A stretch of DNA of 64,000 bases from Paractinoplanes bogorensis. Lineage in GTDB: Bacteria > Actinomycetota > Actinomycetes > Mycobacteriales > Micromonosporaceae. The DNA lies in assembly GCF_018829635.1 (NCBI RefSeq), contig NZ_JAHKKG010000001.1:744001-808000 (forward strand). Direction: 5' to 3'. The position numbers and the translations under genes are program-made. Shown in pieces: positions 1-9,637 of the stretch; the first letter of the stretch is position 1, and each line of letters begins with the position of its first letter. Under the pieces are notes generated by a model. It did not search any database. It saw nothing but the letters and a program-made list of their open reading frames with translations, and was not told where the DNA came from.

Positions 1-1286
1 ACTGGGTGAACGCGGGGGCCACCGGATGGTCGTACGAGGAAATGGTCCCGCTCTGGAAACGCCTGGCGATCAACATCACGCCGGTCGCCGAGCGTGACCG
101 CAACCCGCTGGCCGAGGATTTCGTCACCGCCTGTCACGCCGCGCTGGGCGTGCCGGTGCACGAGGACTTCAACGCCGCGCCGTTCGCCGACGGCACCGGT
201 TTCTTCCCGGTCGGCTACTACCCCGAGACGGGTGTCCGCTCGTCGGCCTCGGTCGCCTACCTGCACCCGCACCTCGACCGGCCCAATCTGACGATCCTGA
301 CCGAGCACTGGGCCTTCCACCTCGACCCGGATACCGGTATATCCGTTAAAAATGGGCAAACAGTCAAGAAGATCAAAGCGACCGGCGAGTACGTACTGTG
401 CGCAGGTGCCGTCGACACTCCGCGACTACTTCTCCTCTCCGGTATCGGCCCGGCCAAAGACCTGGAGAAGCTCGGGATCAAAGTGCAGGCGGACGTGAAA
501 GGGGTCGGCGAGAACCTGCTCGACCACCCGGAATCGCTCATCCTCTGGGAGGCGAGCCGCCCGATCCCGCCGATGTCGGCCATGGACTCGGACGCGGGCC
601 TCTTCGTCCGGCGCGATCCCGCCGCCGACCGCCCCGACCTGATGTTCCACCTCTATCAGATCCCGTTCACGTTCAACACCGAGCGCCTCGGCTACGACGT
701 GCCGGAACACGGTTTCGGCATGACGCCCAACATCCCGCGCCCGCGCAGCGTCGGCCGGCTCACCCTGGCCACCGCCGACCCGGAGACCAAGCCGCTGCTC
801 GACTTCCGCTACTTCACCGACCCCGACGGCTACGACGAACAGACCATCGTGGACGGCCTGCGCCTGGCCCGCGAGGTGGCGGCGACCGAGCCCTTCGCGT
901 CGTGGATCGCCCGCGAGATCGCGCCCGGGCCGGCGTTGCGGACCGATCAAGAGCTTTCCGCGTACGGCCGGGCCGCTCACCACACGGTCTATCACCCCGC
1001 GGGCACGTGCCGGATGGGCGCGTCCACGGACGACGGAGCGGTCGTCGATCCGGAGCTGAGGCTCAAAGGCGTTCCCAACGTACGCATCGCCGACGCCTCG
1101 ATCTTCCCGCTGATGCCCTCGGTGAACCCGATGGTGACCGTGCTGATGATCGGCGAACGGGCAGCCGACCTGATCAGCGCCGAGCTGGCCGGTCGGAGAG
1201 AAGCCGAACTGGCGGGCCGGCGAGAAGCCGAACTGGCGGGCCGGACAGAAACCGGCCGCCGGGAAACAACCGGACGCCAGGAATAA
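1..1286 (+). CDS. GMC-family FAD oxidoreductase (choline dehydrogenase-like), 5' end outside window
   Basis: Flavin-dependent alcohol oxidase/dehydrogenase of the GMC family; with the betaine genes downstream the likely substrate is choline, giving betaine aldehyde and possibly glycine betaine. The reading frame is open to the left edge (codons begin at base 3), so the N-terminal GxGxxG FAD motif is missing from view. Visible are the mid-domain GMC signature [16 protein letters not shown] and, near the C-terminus, [10 protein letters not shown], which carries the active-site histidine region, followed by a second conserved stretch, [13 protein letters not shown]. The C-terminus has an extra low-complexity tail (see the repeat). 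The next gene starts 13 bases after the stop, so it heads the transporter operon. No betaine aldehyde dehydrogenase is visible; it may lie upstream. The choline assignment is inferred from context. Confidence 0.88.
   Translation, partial: WVNAGATGWSYEEMVPLWKRLAINITPVAERDRNPLAEDFVTACHAALGVPVHEDFNAAPFADGTGFFPVGYYPETGVRSSASVAYLHPHLDRPNLTILTEHWAFHLDPDTGISVKNGQTVKKIKATGEYVLCAGAVDTPRLLLLSGIGPAKDLEKLGIKVQADVKGVGENLLDHPESLILWEASRPIPPMSAMDSDAGLFVRRDPAADRPDLMFHLYQIPFTFNTERLGYDVPEHGFGMTPNIPRPRSVGRLTLATADPETKPLLDFRYFTDPDGYDEQTIVDGLRLAREVAATEPFASWIAREIAPGPALRTDQELSAYGRAAHHTVYHPAGTCRMGASTDDGAVVDPELRLKGVPNVRIADASIFPLMPSVNPMVTVLMIGERAADLISAELAGRREAELAGRREAELAGRTETGRRETTGRQE
1179..1250 (+). repeat. three 24-base tandem repeats in the 3' end of the GMC gene
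   Basis: Units at 1179-1202, 1203-1226 and 1227-1250 encode [16 protein letters not shown] and AELAGRTE in frame. Together with the following [11 protein letters not shown] they make a charged, Arg/Glu-rich tail after the normal GMC end. Probably replication-slippage expansion; no function is evident. Confidence 0.85.
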
Positions 1287-1299
1287 GGGGGAACCGGGG

Positions 1300-2334
1300 A
1301 TGACACCGATGATCGCGGTAGCGGATCTGTGGAAGGTGTTCGGTCCCCGGGCCGAGCGGGTCCCCGGCTCCGCGCTGGCCGACCTGCCCCGCGCCGAACT
1401 GCGCGCCCGCACCGGCTGCCTGGCCGCCGTCCGCGACGTCAGTTTCGAGGTGCGGCCGGGCGAGGTCTTCGTCGTGATGGGACTGTCCGGCAGCGGCAAG
1501 TCGACCCTCGTACGCTGCCTGACCCGGCTGATCGAACCGACCAGCGGCGAGATCAGCATCGGCGGGGAACCGGTGCGCGCGATGACCCCGAAACGGCTGC
1601 GCGACCTGCGGCGCCGGCAGGTGGCCATGGTGTTCCAGCACTTCGGGCTGCTGCCGCATCGCCAGGTGCTGGACAACGTCGCGTACGGGCTGGAGATCCA
1701 GGGTGTGACCAAGGCCGAACGGCACCGCAAGGCGACCGAGATGCTGGCCCTGGTCGGCCTGGACGGCCAGGAACACCACTATCCCGACCAGCTTTCCGGC
1801 GGCATGCAGCAGCGGGTCGGCCTGGCCCGGGCGCTGGCCACCGACCCCGAGGTGCTGCTGTTCGACGAGCCGTTCAGCGCGCTCGACCCGCTGATCCGGC
1901 GGGACATGCAGGCCGAGGTGCGCCGCCTGCACGCCGAGGTCGGCAAGACGCTGGTCTTCATCACGCACGACCTGGCCGAGGCGCTGACCCTGGGTGACCG
2001 GATCGCGGTGCTGCGCGACGGCGAGCTGGTGCAGGTGGGCACGCCCGAGGAACTGGTCGGGGCGCCGGTCGATTCCTATGTGGCGGATTTCGTCCGGGAC
2101 GTGCCGCGCTCGGACGTGCTGACGCTGCGCTGGATCGTGCGCGACCCGGCCCCGGGCGAGCTGGTCGAGGACGTGCCCCTGCCGCATGGCACGGTCATCC
2201 GCGACGCCGTGCACCGGGTGATGCGCGCCGAGCGCCCGATCCAGGTGGTCGACGGCGAGAAGCGGCTCGGTGTGATCGACGCCGACCAGATGCTGGCCGC
2301 GTTGGTCAGCCATCATCGCCAGGTGCCGGCATGA
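1300..2334 (+). CDS. glycine betaine/proline-type ABC transporter ATP-binding protein
   Basis: Cytoplasmic ATPase that powers uptake of quaternary ammonium compounds (ProV/OpuAA family), 344 aa. Walker [10 protein letters not shown] is at residues 61-69, the Q-loop is in [14 protein letters not shown], the ABC signature LSGGMQQR starts near residue 165 and Walker B is [12 protein letters not shown]. An N-terminal insertion (residues about 15-42, containing a conserved-type [15 protein letters not shown]) precedes the Walker A region, as in ProV proteins. The C-terminus holds a reduced CBS-like segment ([29 protein letters not shown]), which in OpuA senses ionic strength; whether it does so here is unknown. 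It overlaps the permease start by 4 bases (ATGA), so the two are translationally coupled. Confidence 0.95.
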   Translation: MTPMIAVADLWKVFGPRAERVPGSALADLPRAELRARTGCLAAVRDVSFEVRPGEVFVVMGLSGSGKSTLVRCLTRLIEPTSGEISIGGEPVRAMTPKRLRDLRRRQVAMVFQHFGLLPHRQVLDNVAYGLEIQGVTKAERHRKATEMLALVGLDGQEHHYPDQLSGGMQQRVGLARALATDPEVLLFDEPFSALDPLIRRDMQAEVRRLHAEVGKTLVFITHDLAEALTLGDRIAVLRDGELVQVGTPEELVGAPVDSYVADFVRDVPRSDVLTLRWIVRDPAPGELVEDVPLPHGTVIRDAVHRVMRAERPIQVVDGEKRLGVIDADQMLAALVSHHRQVPA

Positions 2335-4271
2335 GCGCGCCGACGTTGACCCGGCCCGGCGGGCGGGTGCTCGAGAAGGCCGCCGAAGCCGACGCGCCGA
2401 GACGCGGGGGCGCTACGCGGAGGCGTACGGCGGGAACGGTTTTGATCGTCCTCGCCGTGGTGGCCTATCTCGTCTTCCGCACGGACGGCGCGCCGGACAG
2501 CGACGACGCGGCCGCGTTCCGGTTCTTCGACAGCGTTCGGGACTGGGTCGACGCCAACCGGGACACCAGTCCGTTCTTCCTGTACGGGATCAACTACGTG
2601 CGCCTCGGTGTGCGGCTGCTGGTCGACGTGGTGCAGGCCGGGCTGTACGGGCTCGGGTTCGCCGGACTGGTCGCGGCGGTGTCGGCGATCGCGCTGGTGC
2701 TGGCCGGCTGGCGCACCGGCCTGCTGGCGTTTCTCGGTTTTCTGGCCTTCGGCGTGCTCGGCCTGTGGGACGAGAGCGTCGACACGCTCGTGCTGACCCT
2801 GTCCGCGGTGCTGCTCAGCGTGCTGATCGGGGTGCCGCTGGGCGTGCTCGCGGCCCGGGTCCGCTGGGTCGGCGCCACGCTGCGGCCGGTGCTCGACGTC
2901 ATGCAGATCATGCCGACGTTCGCCTATCTGGCCCCGATGACGTTGCTGTTCCTGATCGGCGAGCCGGCCGCGGTGATCGCCACGATGATCTACGCGGTGC
3001 CGGCCACCATCCGGATCACCGCGCTCGGGATCAGCGAGGTGCCGCCGACCGCGGTGGAGGCTGCGACCGCGCTCGGCTCGACCCGGTGGCAGCTGCTGAG
3101 CAAGGTGCGGCTGCCGATGGCCCGGACCACGCTCGCGCTCGCGGTCAACCAGACGATCATGCTGGCGCTGTCCATGGTGGTCATCACGGCGCTGATCGAC
3201 GCGCCCGGCCTGGGGCAGAACATCGTGAACGCCCTGGAGCGGGTCAACGTGGGCGCCGCCTTCAACGCCGGGGTCGCGATCGTGATCCTGGCCGTGGTGC
3301 TCGACCGGATCACCACGAACGCGGCTCGGCAGACGCGGATTCACCACGCCCGGCGGTCACGTCTCATCCAGACCGGCATCGCCATAGTCGTGGTCATCGC
3401 CGCCGCCCTGGTCACGATCAATCCGGAGAGCCTGCCGCAGTGGAGCGCTGCCGCCCCGGTCAACGACCTCGTCGGCTGGATCGAGCTGCACTGGTTCGAC
3501 GCGACCGAGGGGATCAAGAACCGGGTCAGCGAGTTCCTGCTCAACCCGCTCGAGTCGGTGCTGGTGACCACGCCGTGGTGGCTGTTCGTGGCCGCCGTGG
3601 CCGCGTTCGGCACCCTGGTCAGCGGCTGGCGGGCGGCCCTGATCGCTGCCCTGTCGGCGGCCGGGATCGCCGGTCTCGGCCTCTGGCAGCACTCGATGCA
3701 GACGCTGGCCACGGTGCTGGTGGCGATCCTGCTGACGATGGTGATCGGCGTGTCCGTCGGCGTCTTCTGCGCCCGGCACGACCGGCTGGCCACCGCCGTC
3801 CGCCCGGTGCTCGACGCCGCCCAGACCATGCCGTCGTTCGTCTATCTGCTGCCCGCCGTGGCCCTGTTCGGCAACAGCCGCTTCACCGCGATCGTGGCCG
3901 CGATCATCTTCGCCGTGCCGCCGGTGGTCCGGCTGGTCGAGCGGGGTGTCCGCGACGTGCCGCCGACCGTCGTCGAAGCCGCGCTGAGCGCCGGCTCCAC
4001 GCCCCGGCAGCTGCTCTGGAAGGTGCAGCTGCCGATGGCCCGGGGCGGCCTGCTGCTCGCAGCCAACCAGGGGATCGTCATGGTCCTGGCCATGGTCGTG
4101 GTGGGCGGCCTGGTCGGCGCGGGCGCCCTCGGCTACGACGTCGTCGCCGGCTTCTCCCAGCGCGAGCTGTTCGGCGAGGGTCTCGCCGCCGGTCTCGCCA
4201 TCGTGCTGCTCGGCATCCTGCTCGACCGCCTGACCCAGGGTTTCCACGATTCGAAGGGACCTCGAAGATGA
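2331..4271 (+). CDS. glycine betaine ABC transporter permease, two permease domains fused
   Basis: Integral membrane subunit of the betaine importer, 646 aa, about twice the usual ProW/OpuAB length. Two binding-protein-dependent permease domains occur in series, each with an EAA loop: [22 protein letters not shown] (first half, about residue 243) and [22 protein letters not shown] (second half, about residue 548). Each half has its own bundle of hydrophobic segments, separated by a linker around residues 340-400. The N-terminal 35 residues are basic and cytoplasmic. The fusion supplies both halves of the channel in one chain, so a heteromeric rather than homodimeric pore is expected. Start overlaps the ATPase stop; the stop overlaps the binding-protein start (ATGA). 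Confidence 0.95.
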   Translation: MSAPTLTRPGGRVLEKAAEADAPRRGGATRRRTAGTVLIVLAVVAYLVFRTDGAPDSDDAAAFRFFDSVRDWVDANRDTSPFFLYGINYVRLGVRLLVDVVQAGLYGLGFAGLVAAVSAIALVLAGWRTGLLAFLGFLAFGVLGLWDESVDTLVLTLSAVLLSVLIGVPLGVLAARVRWVGATLRPVLDVMQIMPTFAYLAPMTLLFLIGEPAAVIATMIYAVPATIRITALGISEVPPTAVEAATALGSTRWQLLSKVRLPMARTTLALAVNQTIMLALSMVVITALIDAPGLGQNIVNALERVNVGAAFNAGVAIVILAVVLDRITTNAARQTRIHHARRSRLIQTGIAIVVVIAAALVTINPESLPQWSAAAPVNDLVGWIELHWFDATEGIKNRVSEFLLNPLESVLVTTPWWLFVAAVAAFGTLVSGWRAALIAALSAAGIAGLGLWQHSMQTLATVLVAILLTMVIGVSVGVFCARHDRLATAVRPVLDAAQTMPSFVYLLPAVALFGNSRFTAIVAAIIFAVPPVVRLVERGVRDVPPTVVEAALSAGSTPRQLLWKVQLPMARGGLLLAANQGIVMVLAMVVVGGLVGAGALGYDVVAGFSQRELFGEGLAAGLAIVLLGILLDRLTQGFHDSKGPRR

Positions 4272-5218
4272 GAAGCATCCGTGTCGCCGTCGCGGCGACC
4301 TTGATAGTGAGCCTGACCGCGTGCGGCGGCGCCACCTCGGGCGCCGGCGAGGACAAGCCCAGCGACGGCGCCAAGGCGACGGTCAACCTGGCGATCAACC
4401 CATGGGTCGGGTACGAGGCCAACGCCGCGGTGATCGCCTACATCCTCGAGAAGAAGATGGGCTACCCGGTCGAGAAGAAGGAACTGAAGGAAGAGATCGC
4501 CTGGCAGGGCTTCGAGACCGGTGAGGTCGACGCGATCGTGGAGAACTGGGGGCACCCGGATCTCAAGAAGACCTACATCGAGGACAAGAAGGTCGCGGTC
4601 GAGGTCGGGCCGACCGGCAACGACGGCATCATCGGCTGGTACGTGCCGGAGTGGATGACCCAGCAGTACCCGGACATCACCGACTACAAGAACCTCAACA
4701 AGTACGCCAACCTGTTCAAGACCTCGGAGTCCAAGGGCAAGGGGCAGTTCCTGGCCGGTGACCCGTCCTTCGTCACCAACGACGAGGCCCTGGTCACCAA
4801 CCTCAAGCTCGACTACACCGTGGTCTACTCGGGCAGCGAGGCCAGCATCATCAAGGCCGCCCAGCAGGCCACTGCGCAGAAGAAGCCGCTGCTCTTCTAC
4901 TTCTACGAGCCGCAGTGGCTGTTCGCCAAGGAGAAGTACGTCCGGGTCAAGCTGCCCACCTACACCGAGGGCTGTGACAAGGACCCGAAGAAGGTCGCCT
5001 GCGACTACCCGGACTACGTGCTTGACAAGATCGCCAGCAAGAAGTTCGCCGACGCCAACAGCACGGCGTACCAGTTCATCAAGAACTTCAAGTGGACCAA
5101 CGACGACCAGAACATCGTCTCGGACTACCTGACCAACCAGGGCATGGACGACGACCAGGCCGCTGAGAAGTGGGTCAACGAGCACGAGGCGACCTGGAAG
5201 CCCTGGGTCCCGGCATGA
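4268..5218 (+). CDS. glycine betaine ABC transporter substrate-binding lipoprotein
   Basis: Extracellular solute receptor of the OpuAC/ProX family, 316 aa. The start chosen is ATG 4268, which overlaps the permease stop and gives a lipoprotein signal ([19 protein letters not shown]) with lipobox LTAC, cysteine 19. The mature part has the family's Trp-rich ligand pocket landmarks: NPWVGYEAN near the start, EIAWQGFETGEVDAIVENWG, and FYFYEPQW, which fit a cation-pi cage for quaternary amines. It likely binds glycine betaine, choline or carnitine; sequence alone does not choose. It is coupled by ATGA to the next gene, placing the demethylating enzyme in the same transcript as the importer. Confidence 0.95.
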   Translation: MRSIRVAVAATLIVSLTACGGATSGAGEDKPSDGAKATVNLAINPWVGYEANAAVIAYILEKKMGYPVEKKELKEEIAWQGFETGEVDAIVENWGHPDLKKTYIEDKKVAVEVGPTGNDGIIGWYVPEWMTQQYPDITDYKNLNKYANLFKTSESKGKGQFLAGDPSFVTNDEALVTNLKLDYTVVYSGSEASIIKAAQQATAQKKPLLFYFYEPQWLFAKEKYVRVKLPTYTEGCDKDPKKVACDYPDYVLDKIASKKFADANSTAYQFIKNFKWTNDDQNIVSDYLTNQGMDDDQAAEKWVNEHEATWKPWVPA

Positions 5219-7569
5219 CGAAGGTCGTGATCATCGGCGCCGGAGTGGTCGGCTGCGCGCTCGCCGATGAGCTCACCATGCGTGGGTGGACCGACGTGAC
5301 CGTGCTCGAGCAGGGCCCGCTCTTCGTGACCGGCGGGTCCAGCTCGCACGCGCCGGGCCTGGTCTTCCAGACGAACCCGTCGCGGACCATGACCCGGCTC
5401 GCCCGGTACACCGTCGAGAAGCTGGGGGAGCTGGGCTGCTTCCGGCCGCTCGGCAGTCTCGAGGTGGCGACCACACCCGAGCGGCTGGCCGAGCTGCACC
5501 GCCGGTTCGGGTACGGCCAGTCGTGGGGGATCGGGTCGGCGATGCTCGACCCGGTCGCCTGCGCCGAACTGGTGCCGCTGCTCGACAAGGACCGGGTCCT
5601 GGGCGGGCTGCACGTGCCCACCGACGGCCTGGCCCTGGCTGTGCAGGCGTGTGAGGCGCAGGCGGCGCGGGCTCAGGAGCGGGGCGCGCGCTTCGTCGGA
5701 CGGGCCGAGGTCACCAAGATCATCCAGGCCGACGGGCGGGTCGTCGGCGTGTGGACGGCCGACGCCGCCTATCCGGCCGACATCGTGGTCAGCTGCGCCG
5801 GGTTCTGGGGTCCGAAGATCGGTGAGTTGGCCGACACCACGATTCCACTGCTGCCGATGGCCCACCAGTTCGTGCGCACGTCGAACGTGAACGCGGTCGA
5901 CGACATGCCGATCCTGCGCCATCAGGACCGGGATCTGTACTTCCGGGCGTACGGGGAAAGCCTTGGCATTGGCTCTTATCTCCACGAGCCGATGCCGGTC
6001 AGCCTGGATGAGCTGGCCGAGGGCCCACACCCGTCGATGCTCCCGTTCACCCCGGAGACGTTCGCCGAGTCGTGGGACGCCGCCGCCGAACTGCTGCCGG
6101 CGCTTCGCCACGCCGAGCGGACCGACGGCTTCAACGGCGTGTTCTCATTCACCGCCGACGGCTTCCCGCTGCTCGGCGAGTCGCGGACGCTGCCCGGGTT
6201 CTGGACGGCCGAGGCGATCTGGGTGACCCACTCGGCCGGGGCCGCCCGCGAGATGGCCGAGTGGCTGGTCAACGGTCGCCCGAGCCTCGACCTGCACGAA
6301 TGCGACCTCAACCGCTTCGATCCGGCGCAGCTCGCCCCGGACTACACACGGCAGCGTTCGATCCGCAGTTTCGAAGAGGTGTACGACATCCTGCACCCGC
6401 TGGATCCGCCATCCGTCCGAAATATCCGAGTCAGCGCGTTCCATGCGCGGCAGACGGAGCTGGGTGCGGTGTTCGGTGAGGCGGCCGGGTGGGAGAGGCC
6501 GCTCTGGTACGGCGTCAACGCCGCCCCCGACCAGCCGAAAGCCCGTGACGAGTGGTCGAGCCGGCACTGGTCCCCGATCGCCGAGACCGAGGCCCGGATC
6601 ACCCGGGAGCGGGTCGCCCTCTATGACATGACCTCGCTGATGCGGCTCGAGGTCGAGGGCCCGGTCAGCTTTCTGCAGGGCCTGACCAGCAACAATGTCG
6701 ACAAGCCGGTCGGCTCGGTCACCTACACGCTGCTGCTGGACTCCGGTGGCGGCGTCCGCAGCGACGTCACCGTGGCCCGGCTCGGCGAGCAGCGCTTCCA
6801 GGTCGGCGTCAACGGCCCGATCGACCTGCACTGGCTGCGCGATCACGCGCCCGCGGGCGTCCGGATCCGGGACATCACCGGCGGCACCTGCGGTCTCGGC
6901 GTCTGGGGTCCGCGGGCCCGTGACCTGGTCGCCCCGCTCACCGACATCGACGTGTCGGCCGGCGCGTTCCGCTACTTCCAGGCCCGCGAGGGGTTCCTGG
7001 GCACGGTTCCGGTCACCATGCTGCGGCTGTCCTACGTGGGCGAGCTGGGCTGGGAGATCTACGCCCGGGCCGATCACGGGCTGCGCCTGTGGGACACGTT
7101 GTGGGAGGCCGGGCGCGATCTCGGGCTGATCGCGGCGGGCCGGGCCGCCTTCAGCAGCCTGCGCCTGGAGAAGGGCTATCGGCTGTGGGGCACCGACATG
7201 ACCGCGGAGGACAGCCCGTACGAGGCCGGTCTGGGTTTCGCCGTACGCCGCGACGCCGGTGACTTCCTGGGCCGGGACGCGCTCGTCGACTCCGAACCGG
7301 AGCGCCGGCTCACCTGCCTGCTGCTGGCCGACGCGGGAGTGGTGCCGATGGGCCGCGAACCGGTCTACGCCGGGGGTGGGCCGGTCGGCTTCGTGACCAG
7401 TGCGGCCTACGGGCACACGGTCGGGGCGCCGATCGCGTACGCGTGGCTCCCGGCCGCCCTGGCCGTGCCCGGCACCGAGGTGACGATCGGCTGGTTCGAC
7501 CGCCGGCTGGCCGCCACCGTCGCCGAGGAGCCGCTGTTCGATCCCAAGCACGAACGGCTGAGGGGATAA
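5215..7569 (+). CDS. FAD-dependent dimethylglycine/sarcosine dehydrogenase-type enzyme with GcvT domain
   Basis: 784-aa two-part enzyme: an N-terminal DAO-type FAD domain (GAGVVG at residues 8-13; GSSSHAPGLVF with His45 at the position where this family binds FAD covalently), a middle FAO-type region, and a C-terminal aminomethyltransferase (GcvT) module (ITRERVALYDMTSLMRLEVEG, then GLRLWDTLWEAGRDLGLIAAGRAAFSSLRLEKGYRLWGTDM) with a GcvT C-terminal barrel. Family members oxidise dimethylglycine or sarcosine and pass the methyl carbon to tetrahydrofolate. The start ATG 5215 overlaps the binding-protein stop, and a longer GTG reading from 5170 was rejected. The betaine transporter and Rieske oxygenase on either side support dimethylglycine as substrate, but sarcosine cannot be excluded. 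Confidence 0.9.
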   Translation: MTKVVIIGAGVVGCALADELTMRGWTDVTVLEQGPLFVTGGSSSHAPGLVFQTNPSRTMTRLARYTVEKLGELGCFRPLGSLEVATTPERLAELHRRFGYGQSWGIGSAMLDPVACAELVPLLDKDRVLGGLHVPTDGLALAVQACEAQAARAQERGARFVGRAEVTKIIQADGRVVGVWTADAAYPADIVVSCAGFWGPKIGELADTTIPLLPMAHQFVRTSNVNAVDDMPILRHQDRDLYFRAYGESLGIGSYLHEPMPVSLDELAEGPHPSMLPFTPETFAESWDAAAELLPALRHAERTDGFNGVFSFTADGFPLLGESRTLPGFWTAEAIWVTHSAGAAREMAEWLVNGRPSLDLHECDLNRFDPAQLAPDYTRQRSIRSFEEVYDILHPLDPPSVRNIRVSAFHARQTELGAVFGEAAGWERPLWYGVNAAPDQPKARDEWSSRHWSPIAETEARITRERVALYDMTSLMRLEVEGPVSFLQGLTSNNVDKPVGSVTYTLLLDSGGGVRSDVTVARLGEQRFQVGVNGPIDLHWLRDHAPAGVRIRDITGGTCGLGVWGPRARDLVAPLTDIDVSAGAFRYFQAREGFLGTVPVTMLRLSYVGELGWEIYARADHGLRLWDTLWEAGRDLGLIAAGRAAFSSLRLEKGYRLWGTDMTAEDSPYEAGLGFAVRRDAGDFLGRDALVDSEPERRLTCLLLADAGVVPMGREPVYAGGGPVGFVTSAAYGHTVGAPIAYAWLPAALAVPGTEVTIGWFDRRLAATVAEEPLFDPKHERLRG

Positions 7570-7572
7570 CCC

Positions 7573-8691
7573 ATGACCTCGTCGCTGATTCCCACTCTGG
7601 CCGGCCACTACTACACCGATCCGGCGATCTTCGCCCGCGAGCAGGAGGCGATCTTCGAGCGCATGTGGTTCTGCGCCGCGCGGGGATCGGACGTGGGCAC
7701 GCCGGGCGCGTTCCGGACGGTCCAGGTCGGCCGGGAGAGTGTGCTGATCACCCGCGCCGCCGACGGGCGGGCCCGCGCGTTCCTCAACGTGTGCCGGCAC
7801 CGGGGAGCGCAGTTGTGCGTGGAGGAGTCGGGGTCGGTCAAGCGCACCTTCAAGTGCATGTACCACGCGTGGGCGTACGGGCTGGACGGCAAGCTGGTGG
7901 CCGCGCCCAACCTGGTCAAGATGCCGGACGTCGACCGGGTCGAATACGGCCTGGTCAACGTGCACGTCCGTGAGTGGCTGGGCTACGTCTGGGTGTGCCT
8001 GGCCGACGAGCCGCCGTCGTTCGAGGCCGACGTGATCGGGGCGTGCGTCGAGCGGCTGGGTGATCTCGGTGCGATCGACCGCTACGACCTGCCGTCGCTC
8101 CAGGTGGGCCGGCGGATCCGGTACGACGTACGGGCGAACTGGAAGCTCATCATCGAGAACTTCATGGAGTGCTACCACTGTTCGACGATCCACCCCGAGC
8201 TCGTGCACGTGCTGCCGGAGTTCGCGGGCGGGTACGCCGCGCAGTACTACGTCGGCCACGGCGCCGAGTTCGGCCGCGACGTCGAGGGCTTCACCGTGGA
8301 CGGCGGCGCCGGCGTGACCACGATCGGCACGATCGCGCCCGAGCAGGACCGCCGCTACTACGCCGTCACGATCAAGCCGCAGGTGTTCGTCAACCTGGTG
8401 CCCGACCACGTGATCTTCCACCGGATGTATCCGCTGGCCGCGGACCGCACGATCGTCGAGTGCGACTGGTTGTTCCTGCCCGAGGTGGTGGCGTCGGGCG
8501 CCGACCTGACCAACTCGGTCGAGCTCTTCGACCGGGTGAACCGGCAGGACTTCGAGGCCTGCGAGCGCTGCCAGCCGTCGATGTCGTCGCGGGCGTACGC
8601 GCGTGGGGGCGTGCTCGTCCCGAGTGAGCACCACATTGGCGCGTTCCATCAGTGGGTAACCGACCGACTGCCCCCAATCCGGGACAAATAG
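7573..8691 (+). CDS. Rieske [2Fe-2S] ring-hydroxylating-type oxygenase, probable glycine betaine monooxygenase
   Basis: 372-aa alpha subunit of a Rieske non-heme iron oxygenase. The cluster motif is C74-x-H76 and C95-xx-H98 (NVCRHRG and CMYHAWAYG). The catalytic iron site is in NFMECYHCSTIHPEL. The size and context resemble GbcA-type enzymes, which remove a methyl group from glycine betaine as formaldehyde, giving dimethylglycine for the preceding gene product. It starts 3 bases after the FAD-GcvT gene behind an AGGGGAT ribosome site. The matching reductase (GbcB-like) is not seen in the window and must be supplied from elsewhere. Carnitine or another quaternary amine is an alternative substrate. 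Confidence 0.9.
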   Translation: MTSSLIPTLAGHYYTDPAIFAREQEAIFERMWFCAARGSDVGTPGAFRTVQVGRESVLITRAADGRARAFLNVCRHRGAQLCVEESGSVKRTFKCMYHAWAYGLDGKLVAAPNLVKMPDVDRVEYGLVNVHVREWLGYVWVCLADEPPSFEADVIGACVERLGDLGAIDRYDLPSLQVGRRIRYDVRANWKLIIENFMECYHCSTIHPELVHVLPEFAGGYAAQYYVGHGAEFGRDVEGFTVDGGAGVTTIGTIAPEQDRRYYAVTIKPQVFVNLVPDHVIFHRMYPLAADRTIVECDWLFLPEVVASGADLTNSVELFDRVNRQDFEACERCQPSMSSRAYARGGVLVPSEHHIGAFHQWVTDRLPPIRDK

Positions 8692-8778
8692 TATCGACTC
8701 GGTCACGCAGCTCTGCGCGCTGCCCTACCTTAAGGCTCGTCCTAGTGGGGCAAATTATCCGATTTGGAGCGCAGAACT

Positions 8779-9558
8779 GTGCTTTCTTCACGTTCCTCGA
8801 GACTGGCCCGTGGGGGGCTCATTGCCGCCCTGGCCCTCTCGATAGCCGGCGGGGGTGCGCCCGCGTACGCGGCCGGCGGCGACGATCCGCTGATCAACTA
8901 CCCGACCTTCCGGGGCGCGGCGCGCAACCTGGACCGGAACGGGTCGGCCGACCTGATCCTCTCGTCCGGCGACAAGGCCCGGCAGAAGATCCTGCGGCTC
9001 ACGCCCGGTGGCTTCCGGCAGTCCGGTTCGGCCTGGTCGACGACCAAGCTGGACGTCACCCGCTCGTTCGAGTCGACCTTCAAGGTCTACCTGCACCACT
9101 TCCGGCCGGGTGCCGACGGCATCGCGTTCGTCGTGCAGACCGAGGGCCCGCGGGCGCTCGGCGGCTGGGGTGGCGGTCTCGGTTACCGGGGCATCAAGCC
9201 CAGCCTGGCCGTCGAGTTCGACATCTATCAGAACTCGAACGACCCGAGCCGCAACCACCTCGCGGTGGTGCTCGGCGGTAACCCGGACTACCAGGACGAG
9301 ACGGCCGAGTCGCCGATCCCGCTGTACGGCAAGCCGTTCACCGCGCGGGTCAACTACGACGCCGACGAGCAGATGCTGCGGGTCTATGTGCGCGCACTGA
9401 ACGCGGGCTCGACCGAGCACCTCGTGCTGCGCCACGAGATCGACCTGGCCGACCACGTCGAGGACTCCGAGGCCTGGGTCGGCTTCACCGGCTCGACCGG
9501 CACCGGCCTCTCGAAGCAGGACATCTACTCCTGGAACGTCCAGGGGTCCGGCGCCTAG
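8779..9558 (+). CDS. secreted L-type lectin-like protein
   Basis: A 259-aa exported protein. I chose GTG 8779 because GGAG lies 9 bases upstream (8766-8769); the TTG at 8764 has no ribosome site. Signal peptide: Arg-containing n-region, hydrophobic core GGLIAALALSIAGG and cleavage after AYA. The mature part is a beta-rich domain with legume-lectin features: FRPGADGIAFVVQ, SLAVEFDIYQNSNDPSRNH (Asp/Asn at the usual metal/sugar site), FTARVNYDADEQMLRVYV and EAWVGFTGSTG. Such bacterial lectins bind glycans. It lies just ahead of a glycan biosynthesis operon, so it may bind that polymer; this is inference. A stem-loop follows it, separating or attenuating the downstream operon. Confidence 0.8.
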   Translation: MLSSRSSRLARGGLIAALALSIAGGGAPAYAAGGDDPLINYPTFRGAARNLDRNGSADLILSSGDKARQKILRLTPGGFRQSGSAWSTTKLDVTRSFESTFKVYLHHFRPGADGIAFVVQTEGPRALGGWGGGLGYRGIKPSLAVEFDIYQNSNDPSRNHLAVVLGGNPDYQDETAESPIPLYGKPFTARVNYDADEQMLRVYVRALNAGSTEHLVLRHEIDLADHVEDSEAWVGFTGSTGTGLSKQDIYSWNVQGSGA

Positions 9559-9566
9559 CAGGCAGT

Positions 9567-9592
9567 CCGCCGGCGTCGACCGGCGCCGGCGG
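9567..9592 (+). terminator. GC-rich stem-loop after the lectin gene
   Basis: A perfect 9-bp inverted repeat (CCGCCGGCG / CGCCGGCGG) with an 8-base loop starts 9 bases after the lectin stop. There is no T-run, as is common for actinobacterial terminators. It probably ends or attenuates the lectin transcript before the glycosyltransferase operon. Just after it, the 11-mer TTCATCCGCAC occurs twice (about 9597-9620). Confidence 0.5.
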
Positions 9593-9637
9593 CACCTTCA
9601 TCCGCACTTTCATCCGCACCGAGTCTTGGAGACAACG

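Noticed and set aside
2765..4267. Plus-strand frame joined in front of the betaine-binding lipoprotein
   Set aside because: Shadow of the permease gene; the real start is ATG 4268 with a lipoprotein signal.
6145..8706. 853-codon minus-strand frame across the dehydrogenase and Rieske genes
   Set aside because: Low-complexity Arg/Asp/Val text; the plus-strand frames carry complete FAD, GcvT and Rieske motifs.
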